DNA of 64,000 bases, taken from contig CM038221.1 of NCBI GenBank assembly GCA_021442155.1, positions 146,063,601 through 146,127,600 of the forward strand, in the 5' to 3' direction. The position numbers and the translations under genes are program-made. Shown here piece by piece: positions 49,560-62,211 of this stretch. Under the pieces are notes generated by a model that was not told the origin of the DNA, did no database searches, and saw nothing but the letters and a program-made list of their open reading frames with translations. Every line of letters starts with the position of its first letter. Within the stretch, counting starts at the first letter, position 1. The DNA comes from Cymbidium sinense (taxonomy: Eukaryota; Streptophyta; Magnoliopsida; Asparagales; Orchidaceae).

Positions 49560-50430
49560 AGAAGAAACCAATGACTTACTATGGAGTTTAAAGACTACAT
49601 GGAGTTATGAAGAGAGATGATTATCTTGTTGTAGTCCAGCTAGCAATAGATCTACATGCTATTAAGCAAGCTCGCATGCGATTAGAAATTGAACAATAGG
49701 TCATTTTTAAGTCAAGAAATTGATGATGGTTTCATTGGAAAAAATATCCTACGGTTTAGTGTCATCAGTTAAGAAGAAGAATGGCCAAATTTGCATATGT
49801 CAATTTTAGGGACTTAAAAGGCATGTCCAGGATGAGTTTCCTCTTCCTATACCGAGAATTAATGGTGGACATTGCCTCATCTCATGCTTTTCTTTCATGG
49901 ATGGTCATCTATAACCAAATTAAGATGTCTCCTGAAGATGAAAGAAACACTACTTTTCAAACCCGATCAAATCTTTTGTTATAGGGTCATGCCTTTCGGC
50001 CTTAAAAATGCTGGTGCTACATACCAATGGGAAATGACTCAGATCTTCAATGAACTCATCCATCATCAGGTTGAGTGCTATGTTGATGATCTAGTAGTCA
50101 AGAGCAGAGAAAAGGAAGACCATCTCTTTGACTTGAGTAGTTTTCAAATGGTTAAGATAATATAACCTCAAAATGAATCACAAGTGTGCATTGAGTAGCT
50201 TGGGAAATTCCTTGGGTTTATTGTTGACACAGGGAATAGAAATAGATCAGATCAAAGCTATCTTAGAAATGCCACCTCCTAAGTTTAACTCAAAGATCCT
50301 TTCAAGGATGGTTGCATATCTAGATGCTTTATCTCCTCGGGAGATGCGCCATTTTAGCACTTGTCAAAAGGATGCCAAGTTCAAGTGGGATGAAGTGTTA
50401 GCATGCCTTGAAGACATCAATATTTGGTGA
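49560..50430 (+). pseudogene. Ty3/gypsy reverse transcriptase domain
   Basis: In order: FKDYMELWREM region near 49589, EEEWPNL (usual KKKNG) near 49770, NFRDLKG at about 49800, YNQIKMSPEDE near 49912, YRVMPFGLKNAGATYQ near 49980-50025, and an intact catalytic YVDD at 50079-50090 (VECYVDDLVVKSR). A later part at 50173-50430 carries LGLLLTQGIEID and KAILEMPPP, matching the 'FLGF.V...GIE..P.K..A...' block. The domain copies element RNA into DNA. The catalytic motif is intact, but at least three frame changes and several stops break the gene. Confidence 0.9.
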
Positions 50431-50849
50431 AGCTAGTTCTAGAGCCCCCATCAGGTAGCCACTCATTCTCACACTATGCATTGGATGACTCTCTCGCTTT
50501 TATTGGCCCAAGCCAATGAAGGGAAGGAAGAATGCTACTATCGTATCATTTTATTCCTCTTGTGAACTATCCACCTATTGAGAAACATTGCCTAGATCTT
50601 TGCTTCCCAAAAGCTACATATATGCTTTCTCATAAGGTGAACTTGATCTCAGAATAAATCCACTATAGTACCTCATGACATGCAATGCTATCCATGTTTG
50701 GCATGGTCCATGATCTCTGAGTTTGATATCACATTCATGTCCCTTAATGCGTAAAGGAAGCACTAGCATTTCTTAGTAGCACACTTCATTCTCCTTAGTG
50801 ATGATCTCCCGATGAACAAATCATGAACTTAGGGGAGGGGCAACCAGAT

Positions 50850-51250
50850 GGGAGATGTATTTTGATGGTGCACTTCTTTTCTTAAAGGGGAAGCACCATG
50901 ATCTATTCTCTAGGAAAGGCGGGGGTAGTTCTCTAACTCCATCATGATGTGATGAGAACTCATACTATCTTTCCAAACCAACAATGAAGCAGTATGAGGC
51001 TTTGATTGTCGAGTTAGCCATCACTATGTCAATAGCATCAACATCTTTGGGGATTCTTAGTTGGTCATCAATCAAATTAGTCTTAGGTTCTCAAACCCAA
51101 GCTTCATCATTACTATGAATATCATGAAGTGTTGGCCCAAATTCGAAGTCACCATCTACAAGGTTCCCAGCGAGAACATAGTAGATGCTTTGGCCAAACT
51201 TGCCAAAGAATTGGCATGTCGATGAGTCCATTTCAATAAGGGTCCAAAAT
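50850..51250 (+). pseudogene. Ty3/gypsy RNase H domain remnant
   Basis: WEMYFDGA near 50850 corresponds to the start of the domain with its first catalytic Asp. TNNEA near 50984 and, after a break, FGDSQLVINQI near 51048-51078 correspond to the internal Glu and Asp motifs, and ENIVDALAKLAKEL near 51172-51215 is the typical end. The product would remove RNA from RNA-DNA hybrids. The core is spread over more than one frame. Confidence 0.85.
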
Positions 51251-51296
51251 AGACAAGTCTTATCCCTATTGATGTTGAACTCATCGAGACTTTCTC

Positions 51297-52402
51297 TTGA
51301 AGGGGAGGTTGATTGCCAAAATGGACAAGGAGCTGGAGGAGGCATTCATAGATTATTTGAACAGCAAACTACCTCAAGAAAAGTCACAAGCCCATTGTGA
51401 AATAGAGAGCTCTCTCCTATGCTTGTTGATGGCACCACCTGCATCCTTTGACCAAATGTGGTTACATTGTTTAGACAAACAAAGCCATGGAATTAAAGGT
51501 ACATTTATGCGAGCACAATCAGTCCAAGATGAAGATGAAGATCAAGCGACTGGATACTGGATTGATGATTACATGGATGTAGCTAGGAGATGCCATCAAT
51601 GTCGGTACATGTGTGGTCCTCCACCAACCACCTACATTGGCTTCATGGCCATTCAGTGTTGGGGTCCACATTGTGGGGCATCGATTCATCTTAGCGACCA
51701 TTTTTCCAAGTGGAAGCCATCCCACTCAGAGGTCACTCACATGTGCTTTTTTAGGAACCATATCATATAGGTTTGGTGCCTCGATGAATTATATAAATGG
51801 TACTCATTCAAAAGCATGAAGATCAATAGCTTTGAGAAGACATGTATAGATTGGAGATACTCCACCATCTACTACTAGGTAAATGGCTTAGCGAAGCATT
51901 CAACAAAACTCTCATCCAGATATTGAAGAAAACTCTTGATGACAAAATGATAGTGGAGCAGTAGTTGGTTGAAGCCTTTGTGACTTACCACATCAGAACT
52001 CAACTCGGTCTACCCCATTTTCCAGTTTTAGTTTATTCTTCCTTTAGAAGTTCAACTCCCATCACTAAAAATAGCATTGGGTAATAAGATCACTACATAG
52101 TAGAATGCAAAGTTACGGTTAGAAGAGTTCAAAGGTTTGGAGGAGAGTCTCATGGGCATGCCTCGAGGTTGTACAAAGCCAAAATGATTCAAGCTCACAA
52201 CAAGTTGGTCAGGTCTTTCAGTAGACTTGTGTTAGTCTAAGGAGACCAATTATTGCCCAAGATGGGAGGCAAGTTTGAACCCACTTGGGAAGGCCCCTAT
52301 GTCATAGAAGGCCTACCAAGGAGGATCTTATCGACTTATTGATTGTAAAGGGGAACACCGTGCTTCCAATTAATGGGCTCTATCTAAAGAAATATTACCC
52401 AT
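51297..52402 (+). pseudogene. Ty3/gypsy integrase domain remnant
   Basis: The frame at 51297-51770 contains DYMDVARRCHQCRYM (C residues at 51591-51602, the HHCC zinc-binding end), PPPTTY, then SDHFSKW near 51690. In neighbouring frames SWPFS and HRFILAT lie at the usual place for the first catalytic Asp block. NGTHSKA near 51800 matches the second Asp block (DNG). The C-terminal part reads WEGPYVI-like and QGGSYRLIDCKGE (52310-52345), then ILP before TGA near 52402. The enzyme inserts element DNA into the genome. Several frame breaks. Confidence 0.85.
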
Positions 52403-52479
52403 GAAATAAATCATGTTTGAAAATAATTAATAAAAGAACAAAAATTTGATTCCATTCATCAAATCTTCTCTTCTTTTAA

Positions 52480-54960
52480 AGCATTGTTATCTTGTGAATC
52501 CCATTGGCGTGTTTAGGGTGTAAGAGTCCCCGGCATCCCTCTTTCACAACACACACTCTCGATCTTGCTATTAGGTATAAGAACAGAGGCATCCTATTTG
52601 ATTAGCACAATTAAGTGTGTAAGAAAAAGCGGCATCCTTTCTTAGTGGAATTATTTGCCATCCATGGCACCATTTCATCAAAACCCTCATGTTTAAGGTA
52701 GGTGTAAGAGTCCCAGGCATCCTATTCCTTTTAACATGCACAAAAAACACATATCTTTTATCTCGAGCTATTTTGATGTGAGAGCAAGCCCCCTGTGGTA
52801 CTCACTCATTAGCTGCTCTAGGTTGGGTCTACATGCAATCTCGTTAGTATGTCACGCCAGTGGTCATTTATTAGAAGATGTGACTCCTTGAGCTTTCTTC
52901 CTAACTTGACCATTGCAAAACCTTGTTAGTATAGTCTTTTGCCATAGTAGCTACCTCATGTTGACTTTTAAGAAGATGTGAGTCCCATGCTTTCTTCTTG
53001 AACTAGCCATCATGCTCTAACTAGGTTGAGTATATTTGAGGTTTAGGATAAGTCCCGAGGCTCTTTCCTCTTGACTAGTTTTGAGTATAAGTCCGGTGGC
53101 ATTCACTTTAATTAGCCTAGATAACAGAGAAGATAGATCCTATCAGTTCTACTATAGGATGTGAGTCCCGAGCTTTCTTCTTTGATTATTTGATTGGCAC
53201 CAGGTTGGTTGATGTTTGCTATCGACAACGACTCACGGTGGATACACCACTCTTGGCGGATGAGTCCCATGCTTTCTCCTTGAGTTGGACACGAATACCT
53301 ATTGGATATATGACCATGTCATCTTCTCAGGTTTTGGATTAAGCCCTTAGTGACCCCATCCCTGCACTCTATGGATCATTTTATTGCTCCTTACAGGTTA
53401 CTTTTGATTGGACAGTTCCCCTAGTAGCCACCCCTGGTTGGAGAATTTATTCAGATGCGATTCTCTCTTGGTTAAATGAGATAGGATATATAAGCTTCTC
53501 AGTTTGATCCCTCAAACTATAGGGTCCATAAAATAAACTAAATAAATAAACAATTAATTCACTTGTGGATTAGAATTTCAAGCCCCAAAGGGCCTTTTTA
53601 AGCATCCTATCTTTAGGTGTTGTGAAAACTCTATAGAATTGCGAGTTGAGATAAGTCCCAAGTACTCACTCGTCACCCTAGGTCGAGTTCAATCTATTTT
53701 TTCCAGAAAGTTACATTCCTCTTTGGATGTAAGACTGACACATTCTTTCTAGCATGATTGTCAAAGCGAAATTGACCGATCAGTTGATTTGTTGCCCAAA
53801 CCAATCCGATCTTTAGTGGAAGATGTGAGTCCGAGCTTTCTTCCCTTGAATTGATCATTGCAAACCGAAGGCACTCCTTTGGTTGGATAGTTCTCCCATC
53901 GGAAGCTACTCCTTTGGTTCAATAAATCGAGATAGGTCTATGATATAAGCTCCTTCTTAGTGTGATCCATACAATGGAATCCATCAAAATAAAAAATCTA
54001 AAAAATGAAATTAATCTTGACTATCTTTGAAGCTAAGTCCCAGCGGCATTCACTCAATAGTCGCCCTAGGTTGGGTTCAATTTGTTGCCCAAAGTACATC
54101 AAGTGGTTCATTATTTTGGAGATGTGAGTCCCAGCTTTCTTCTTAAGACTTGGCATTACAACCGAAGGCACCCCTTTGGTTGGATAGTCCTTCCTGTGGT
54201 TTGTAGACTACCTTTGGATTGGTAAATCGGTTACTAGGCCTCCATGCCCATTTAGACCATCAAATATATGGGATCCATCACAATAAAATAAACAAACTAA
54301 AAATAAAATTAATCTTGACTATCTTTAGTGATTCTCCCCACATTTCACCAATCTAGGTTGGGTTCAATCAATCTTGCTATAGATTACCCCTCCACTTTGG
54401 AGGATGTAAGTCTACTTTCTTCTAGTATAGTCTCATAGCATCCTTTGGTTGGAGTCTACTATATGTTTACTACCCTTTGATGATTTAAATTTGGTTAGGT
54501 CGCTTCTAAAGACAGGTCCATCTTACATCTCAAAATTGAAATAAATTCAACCCTTTTTCCCAGTAATTTTTCCTCCTTTAATCAATCAAACCTCATCTCT
54601 TGTGGATGACTTGAACTACTTCCAGTGGAAGGTTCATACTTTATCATTAGTTTTCCTTCCTCTCTTATGTCCTTGACATAAGTAGAGCCATTCTAAGCTC
54701 GATTCTTCTACACCTTGGGTTAGATAGATTATCTATTAGTGCTTGTGATCTCGGTGTTGTTGATCATTTTCAACACCAATACTCTTGATTCGTCACACTT
54801 ATTGGGTGCCCTTGTTGACCTCATTTTAGAATGAGCTCTCCTCCATCTTAGACATAGGACTTCTCTTAGACTTTAAGAGTTCTTAGTCTTAAGACACATC
54901 TAGTGATTAGGTGGATACTCAACCTAGCCTAGAGACTTAGAAGAGTTAGCCATAGAATAT
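52480..54960 (+). repeat. Hypervariable 3' UTR repeats of the plus-strand element
   Basis: A block like GATGTGAGTCCC..GCTTTCTTC followed by a TTGACCATTGCAAA-type stretch recurs near 52876, 52973, 53158, 53262, 53820, 54118 and (diverged) 54400. AACCGAAGGCACTCCTTTGG accompanies several copies, and a (G)GATCCAT(C)..AATAAAATAAA block recurs near 53510, 53964 and 54255. Periodicity is ~300 bases but irregular. These correspond, inverted, to 35050-37054. Tat-lineage elements are known for such repeats between pol and the 3' LTR. Confidence 0.8.
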
Positions 54961-54989
54961 GTCATGCCTTGGTGTTAGGAAAATTTTAC

Positions 54990-57170
54990 CCCTTGGCTTG
55001 AACCATTCCTCACCTTCCTTCCTTCAAGTCAAACTCCAAATCAATCTTATTTGATTTTCTCCAAACTCAAATCAACTCCATGATTGAAATCCATAATTGA
55101 AATCCATGACTGAAATCCATGAATGAAATTCCTAAGTTCAAATCTTTATTAAGTCCTTAATCTTCTCTTAAGGACTTAGCCAAAATCATGATCAAAACCA
55201 AATCAAATCCTTGAGATTTTCTCATAATTCATTTATATTATCATATATAAATGAAATATAAATTCAAACCAATCAAACTAAACTCAAAATTCAAAATCAA
55301 TTCATAAAATTTTCTAAGTCCTTTAAATTTTCCTTAAAAGACTTAGCCTAAATCATGACCAAATCAATTCAAATTCATGAGATTTTCTCATAACTCATTT
55401 ATATTCTCATTTATATTCACATATATAAATGAAATATAAATACAAATCAATCAAACCAAATTCAAAATTCAAATTCAAACTCCTATTTTAGTCCTTTAAT
55501 TTCCTTAAGGACTTAGCCTAAATCATGATCAAATCTTCAAATTGAAATTTTCTCATGATCATTTATATTCTCATTTATATTCACATATATAAATGAAATA
55601 TAAATTCAAACAATCAAAACCAATTCCAAAAATCAAACTCAAATTCCATTCAAAATCAACCTAAGCCTTTCAAGTCAAAATCTTGAACTTAGCCAAATCA
55701 ACTTCAAATCAAGCCAAACTCTTGATTTTCCTTCATTCAATCAACCTACAATCATGAATCCAAATATACAAACTTCAATCACTTAATCAATTCAAAAAAA
55801 TCCCAAATCTATTCATATTCTTCCTTTGAATATGAAATATCAAATGAATCAAAACCATTTGACTTTAAATCACTTGCAAATGGATTTATATTTCAATCAT
55901 AAGTCCATATACAAGTTCAATCAAACTCAAATCAAGCTTTGACCAAGCCATTTGACCCACTTAGGCTCACTTGAAAGTGACCTAAAGTACCCTTATGAGC
56001 CAAATTCTAATCCTAACCAAATTGGATTGAATCAAACTCACCTATGCCTCTCATCATGATCAACAATCATCATGGATGATCAATCAATCAAATTGGGTCA
56101 AACCAAAGTCAAACTTAAGTTGACCAAGTCAACACTTAGCCAAAATGAAACCTAACATAGCCAAAATCCACCATAGGCCAAATTGATTGAAACCATTGAT
56201 CTAAGTTCATTCATGAACTATGTTTGAACTTGACCAAGTCAACATTTGAGCCTAACTAGCCAATTGGCCACTTGACCCAAGTTGACCCAACTTGACCTAA
56301 AAAAGTCAAAATGTGTCAAAACTTGATCTAAGCCAAATTGATTGAATGGGTCAGTTCTCAAATCACTTGAACTTGACCAAAGCCTCTTGGCCAACTAGAC
56401 CTACTTGATTGACCTTAACTTGACTTGAGGGTCATGTTGAGCCAAATTCAAACTTAACCAAAATTGATTGGAAACAAAGATACCAATCTACTTCATATGA
56501 CTAACCAAACCTAAACCTACCCATGACCTAGCTCAAATAGGTCAAATGGGTCAAATTGGTCAACTTGACCCATTTGACCTAAGTGAAGTCATATGAGCCA
56601 AACTGAAAACTAAATTAAATTGTATCAAACCAAAGCCACCAAAACATTGCAAATGGTCATATGAATATGACCCAACCCTTGGTTCGACCCAATTTGACCA
56701 ATTGGCCAAGTTGACCCATTTTGACATAAATGGGTCAACATAAGAGAACCATATCAAATGAACTCCAAATCCAATGAAACTTGGCCAAACCTATTTTCTC
56801 AACATACCCAACATATTCAAATTCAAAAAATTGGACAAATGACCATTCTACCCTTAAGCCACAGAACAAAATTTTATCAAATCCATGTGGAATTTGGTCA
56901 AGCCCTCTTCATATCAACTTGATACCTTCCTAATAGGTCAAGTGAACCCTATGGAGGGTGGTGCACCCAACCCAATGGGTTTGGGTCATCCCAAATGGAC
57001 CCAAGGCCAATGACTCAACTCATGGACAAATTGGAAAACCTCCTTCCACTCAATTTGAAGCACATGGGAGTTACCATCCTCTTGGCACCAGCCCAACCAT
57101 GTGCGACTCCCTCAAACAACCTTCCCATTATTGTCAATTGGATTAAAATGGTAAAGGTAGCTTCGGCCAT
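54990..57170 (+). repeat. TTGACC/GGTCAA-rich and AAATTCAAA-rich tract
   Basis: The first half repeats a ~130-base AT-rich pattern (TTTATATTCACATATATAAA then TGAAATATAAATTCAAA, near 55215, 55400 and 55570). The second half (55930-56950) holds about 19 TTGACC or GGTCAA hexamers, often in the order TTGACCNATTTGACC. Non-coding; it is the counterpart of 33100-34620. Open frames near 56560 and 56958 are short and show no family. Confidence 0.75.
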
Positions 57171-57181
57171 CCAATTGCCAT

Positions 57182-57204
57182 AGGGGGAGATATACTCCCC
57201 CTAA
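57182..57204 (+). promoter_or_regulatory. Purine tract and palindrome at the 3' LTR boundary
   Basis: TAGGGGGAG then ATATA then CTCCCCCTA forms a 9-bp-arm palindrome near 57181-57203. The purine half may serve as the polypurine tract that primes plus-strand synthesis. Minus-strand copy B has GGGGGTATACCCC and copy F has ACACTCCCCC at equivalent places (near 32750 and 63430). The exact first base of the LTR is not settled. Confidence 0.45.
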
Positions 57205-60200
57205 TTCACTTCAATTTCAAATGCCTTTTTTGATTGAGTGTTAGAGAGTGTTAGAGCCATTAGAGTGATCTAAGCTTTAAGAGGGGTGAATCCATTCTCG
57301 ATTTTTTCATCCTTTCAAAATAGAGCTCATGAATTCCAACTTCCTCACACACCAACTCAATTGCCTTTGCACACTCCCTTGGGAAATCAAGCTTTCAAGC
57401 TCCTCAAGTTCCCAAGGCAAGGAGGGTCCAATTCAATCAAAGCCACAAGAGCAAGGGGAGTTGGTCCATAGAGCAAACTACCAACCTCAGAGCTAAATTC
57501 ACCACAGCTTGTCTCAACCCAGATGAAGCTCCTCAAGGAATTGGTGGTGATCACCTCAGTGAGGTATGTCATTTTTGACTTCTTAAAGGGGTGTTGGTCC
57601 TTGTGAAAGAAAGTTCATGGCATAGATTTTTTTACCATTGGATGTATAATTGGGGTTAGATGGTGTGTGCAATTTTTCATTTATCGATCGAGCTGAATCT
57701 TCCCTTTGAAATGGATGGTCTCCATTAATCCTCAGGAAGAAACAGATGATCCCATCCCCATTTTGGAAGGGCGAGGTAAATGAATTTTATCCATTTATCC
57801 TTTAAAACCATGATCTTGTTTTTTTGATCCTTGATCAAGGATCAAAAGCGTCCCGCCCCCATCGTGGTGACGACATTTAAGTATTCGCTGCATTAAAGCA
57901 CCAGCGCATAGCGTGGATGGCTAAAGGGATTTAAGTTTTAATTAATTTTAATTAATCTCTAAACTTTAAAATTCATATCTCCTTAAATAAAAAAAATGAG
58001 GTAAATTTCTATTGAAAGATAATTTAATCTAGAATATTCTAAAAATAGTTTTAATGGATTTTGAATTGTATCTTTCTATTTTGGTTTTAATGATATTAAT
58101 TTTCTAATTACACCTTAATTAATCCATTAATCTCAAACTTGGGTATGTTTTGGGGATGACTTTCTCCCTAATTTTCTTGGGATTTATTGATGCTTAATTG
58201 GGGAATTGCAAATGCATTTCTAATTACTCCTTAATATTAAGGATAATTAAGGGTTTGATTAGTATTTTAGTCCCTTATTGAAGTTGTTTAAGGTTTGTTC
58301 CAGTGAATAGGAGGCTTAGGGAATAATTTTGGGGTATTCTCCCTAAGCTATTCCCGAAACCTCATTTTCTTTCTTTAATCCTCTCTTAATTAATGGTTAA
58401 TTCATTAATTACCCTCATAATTATTTTCTACAAATTCTAAAACCTTCCATAACTTAATTAATCTACTTGTGGGTGTTCAAGAAAGCCTAAGTTCAATTAA
58501 AATCAAAACCCAACTCATATGTGTGAGGGGTGTTTTGAAATTACTTAAGTTAAACCCCTTAGCTTAATTAACCATTAATCATGAGCCAAATTGCTTTAGG
58601 CCATTTTCTTCCTAGGTGCATTACAAATTTAAATTCCTTATGAGATTTTATGTCATCTAATTGGCTCATAATTACTTGGTTAACTATGCTAAAGTTGTGT
58701 AGGTAAGTGTTAATTAACATGCTTAATTCATACCTTAACCTAATCAAAATATAAAATGAATATAATCGTCTAAAAATTAAATAAAAATGTTAAACTCATG
58801 TGGGAATAGGTTAGGAATATCAAACTTAACTCACATTTTTAAAATTAAATCAAATTCAAAATAAAAAAATCATAGAACTTTGGTTTACTTTAAGCTTTCT
58901 TATTTCATAAGATTGTCTTTAGGATTTAATTAAAGTGAATGTGTTTACATGCTTTCATTACTTTAATCCTTCCCCAAGATGTTAAATATGTGTGTTAAGT
59001 GATTTCATGCATCCATACTTTTCAAAATTCAAATTTAAAATGAAAATATTTAATTTATGTCAAATTTGCATGTGTTGGCTAAAGTAAAATATGAGTATTA
59101 TCACTATTAAATTCAAATTATTTTCAAATATATGAATCAATTATCAAAAAAGTGTGTTACTTATCTTAATTATAAGCTTGCATGTGAGTAAGATATAAGG
59201 ATGTGTGCTTTTCTTCTCTTCTCTTTTAGTATGATTTTGAATAGGATTTGGTAAGATGTATGGTTCATTTGGAAAGAACCTAACACTAGTATAATTTCAT
59301 ATCCTATTCATTCCTATACTATCACTTAAGAAGGATATCTATGCTTGCACATATAAATTGCATAAACAAAATAAATCAATTAATACAAATTTTTGCATTC
59401 TTTCTTTTCCATTCATTTCTTTTGTACACATATTTGTATTTAAGGAAAGTGGTATATTAGTCTAGACAATCCCGAGGTTGTGAGGCTTTAAGTAGCCCTA
59501 AGTAGGTCTTGTACCTTACACCTGGTTAATGATGCTTGTACTCACTTATGTCTTTCTTACTTTCATGTGTGTATGTAAAAATTGAAATCCCTTTTCTACT
59601 TAATGAAAATCATGCATCGTGAACTTTCAAATTTCCTTAAATGAATTACTTAATATGCATAATAAATTATGTTAAACATTCTCATTTGTGTGTATAGATA
59701 TGCTTAGGATCTATTCATATGTATATTATACATGTTGGGAAAGAAATGAAGTGATGTATGTTTTGTGAATATGGTTCATTTTGCTTAATCTTAAAATGTC
59801 TTTCGTTTGAATAAGTTTGTTTAGAGTTCATCTAAACTTAAGATTAATTAAAATACTTAATTAAAACATTCACTAAACAAAACCAAAACATAAATATACT
59901 TTAAAAATTATTTATGTTAAGGAAGGAAAGAGAAGTTCCCTTCTCTTTTCCTCTCTTCATAACTTAGTAATTAATTATAGGATTTATTTGAACCTAATCA
60001 AAACATGAAATAAAATCAATCCAAAACAACTAAATCAATTAAATAAAACCCTCCTATAAGTTGAACATGCTTCACACTTAGAAAATTAACTTAAAACCAT
60101 AAAAACATACAAACCTCCAAAGCACACACATTACTAAGTCACCACTTCTAGCTTTAGGTTAGGGCGGTGGATGGTTTGATGTTTGCTTTTATTTTGTGAT

Positions 60201-62211
60201 ATATATTTTAGACTAGTTGTTAGGATGTATGTGCGTAGAATGAATGGTAAGGAAATCTTAGTCTAACCATTATTTTCTACAGGGGATTGTGCTTAAGGGG
60301 CGTTGTAATAAAAATATAAATATTTTGCTATGCAGGTGCTTATACCCCTAAGCATAATCCAATAGGCTAGGTGGACTTAGTCACCCATGTGTGGCGTGAT
60401 AAGTCCAATATACATGCTTGGGATTTGGTGATTTGTTTAGTTAACCTTTGTTTTACAGGTGTCAGCTAGATTTACTTTTCCTTTTCATGTATTTTTTTGT
60501 AGTTAGGATTTTGGAATGATTGTTATGGGGATTACGATGAGTATTGGTCATAAGATCCTATCTTATGCACCATGTGAAACCTTTAGCATCCACCTTCCAA
60601 CCATCAAAAGAAGGAACCAAAGAAGAAGAAGAAGAAGAAGAATGAAGAAATGAAGCTTGAAGGCCCCCATAACAATGAATTTCTTGCTTAATTGTATTTA
60701 ATTCATTTGTAATCTGGGTTGTATAAGGGTAGAGGTCGACTACCAAATTTATTTTCAGGTTTGTGCGGTGATCCCTGACCACAATGGCCTCTTATTCTTT
60801 TGTGTTTAGCTTTATAAATTGATTGACGATTTGTTTAGCTTGTGCCTTAAATGGCATCTTTTCCTAATTTCTTTCTTGCTTTATGTATGACCTGGATGTA
60901 GATTAGGCTCTTAGAAAAAAAAATCTTTTACCAAATCTAATAACTCAAGACTAAAAATAAAGAACTCATAATCTCACATAAAGTTTAGATTTAAAATCAA
61001 GATAAAAGAATTAGTAACCCCTTAGTTGGATGAGTATTTCTTTTATAACATCATGCACAAATGTATCTTGCTTCACTCTTGATTGGAGGGCTTCCACCTT
61101 TGCCAGAGAAACTTGGCTTAACCTTTGAGATCCATGGTGGAAACACACCTCCTCCCTTCTGTAATTTTGGCCAATAATTTTATTTCTCATGCATTAGGCA
61201 TATGAATCTATCTTTAGTCAAAATAATTATCCAAAATAAAATAAATGAAATCTGAATTGCATTAGATTTAGGTCATTTGAAGCATGTCCATAATCTAGTC
61301 TCTTTAGGGAGTGAGTTTAAGGACTTAGTCTCTTTCTAAATAAATAATAGCCTAGCTATCTTGCATAAGCATATGACTTGCCTACATGTATTTAAAATCA
61401 TAGGAGGAGTTAGTTGGCAGCCACCCCCAGGTGGTTATAAGTTTAAACAGTCAGGTGGTTTGTCCTCTTTTATGGAGATAAACCAAATACCCATATTTTT
61501 CCTTAGATTTAGGTTATGCTGCTTTCAAAATCTCCCTAGATTTAGGTTAAGGTTGCTTCTCCCCTTTGTGGGTCATAAGCTTAAATCCTCATCTCTTAGG
61601 CATTTTTCATAATCTTGTGTTATGGAATCATAAGTCTAAATTTCTAATGAAAAATTCAATAAATTTCAAAAATGTAAAGCCCAACCAAGATAGTTTGAGA
61701 TATGCTTTGCTAGATTCCTCGTGGGCATCTCCTACTTATCTTTCTTTTGGCTTCGATAATAACTCCTCTCTTTGATCAATTTTGATCTTCAAAATAAACC
61801 TATCAATTGATAGTCATTTCCTATTGAAAACTTTGAAGACAATGATCATTTACCTTGTCGAGTATTCCTAAGGGATCCATCTTAGGATGTAATTAACTAT
61901 GGGGGCTTGCCCTGTAAGAACTTAGCACTTCGGTTTAAAATAAACCATGCTTTACTTTTCCATGTAGGGGAAGAATCTCTGGTACATATACATACCCATT
62001 ATCCTTAGAAGTCCTTATTGAGGTGATTAGGTCCATTAAAGGTTAGTGACTTCTATCTCCCGAGATAGTATACTATTCCTTAATGATGTACCCTATCACC
62101 TGAATAAGAAGATATGCCGATCTACGTGTCATCCCAAAAAGACAAATTTTTATATTCTTGCCTTTCACTCACAGATTGAAGGCGACCATATAGAAATTTT
62201 TCTAACCAACA
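57205..62211 (+). repeat. 3' LTR of the giant element (copy E), ~5 kb
   Basis: It contains an opening CT/AG-rich part with CTTTGCACAC and TGATCACCTCAGTGAGGTATG, a long AT-rich middle, and the 3' part with CAATGGCCTCTTATTCTTTT, TAGATTTAGGTTA and TGGGGGCTTGCCCTG. It ends near ACCAACA at 62211. It corresponds to D over the whole sequenced part of D. No coding sequence is supported. Confidence 0.8.

Larger units (their letters stand above)
37469..62211 (+). mobile_element. Giant Ty3/gypsy retrotransposon, Tat/Ogre type, inactive
   Basis: About 24.7 kb remain after loss of the 5' edge at the gap: 5' LTR to about 42160, primer-binding site, repetitive leader, gag, protease, RT, RNase H and integrase (to 52402), repetitive 3' UTR, TTGACC-rich tract, purine-rich site near 57182, and 3' LTR to about 62211. 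The order RT-RNase H-integrase marks Ty3/gypsy. The ~5-kb LTRs, the long 3' UTR with tandem repeats and the total size point to the Tat lineage, of which Ogre is best known. Frame breaks are numerous in every domain and the two LTRs differ by many indels, so the insertion is old. Confidence 0.85.

Noticed and set aside
56958..57183. Two overlapping 62-codon frames before the 3' LTR
   Set aside because: Non-coding position in the element, overlapping frames, no recognised motif.
60558..60782. Minus-strand 74-codon frame, similar to one at 40564-40782
   Set aside because: Its presence in both LTR copies only reflects LTR homology. It is antisense, has Ser-rich low complexity, and its sequence is not kept between copies as a protein would be.
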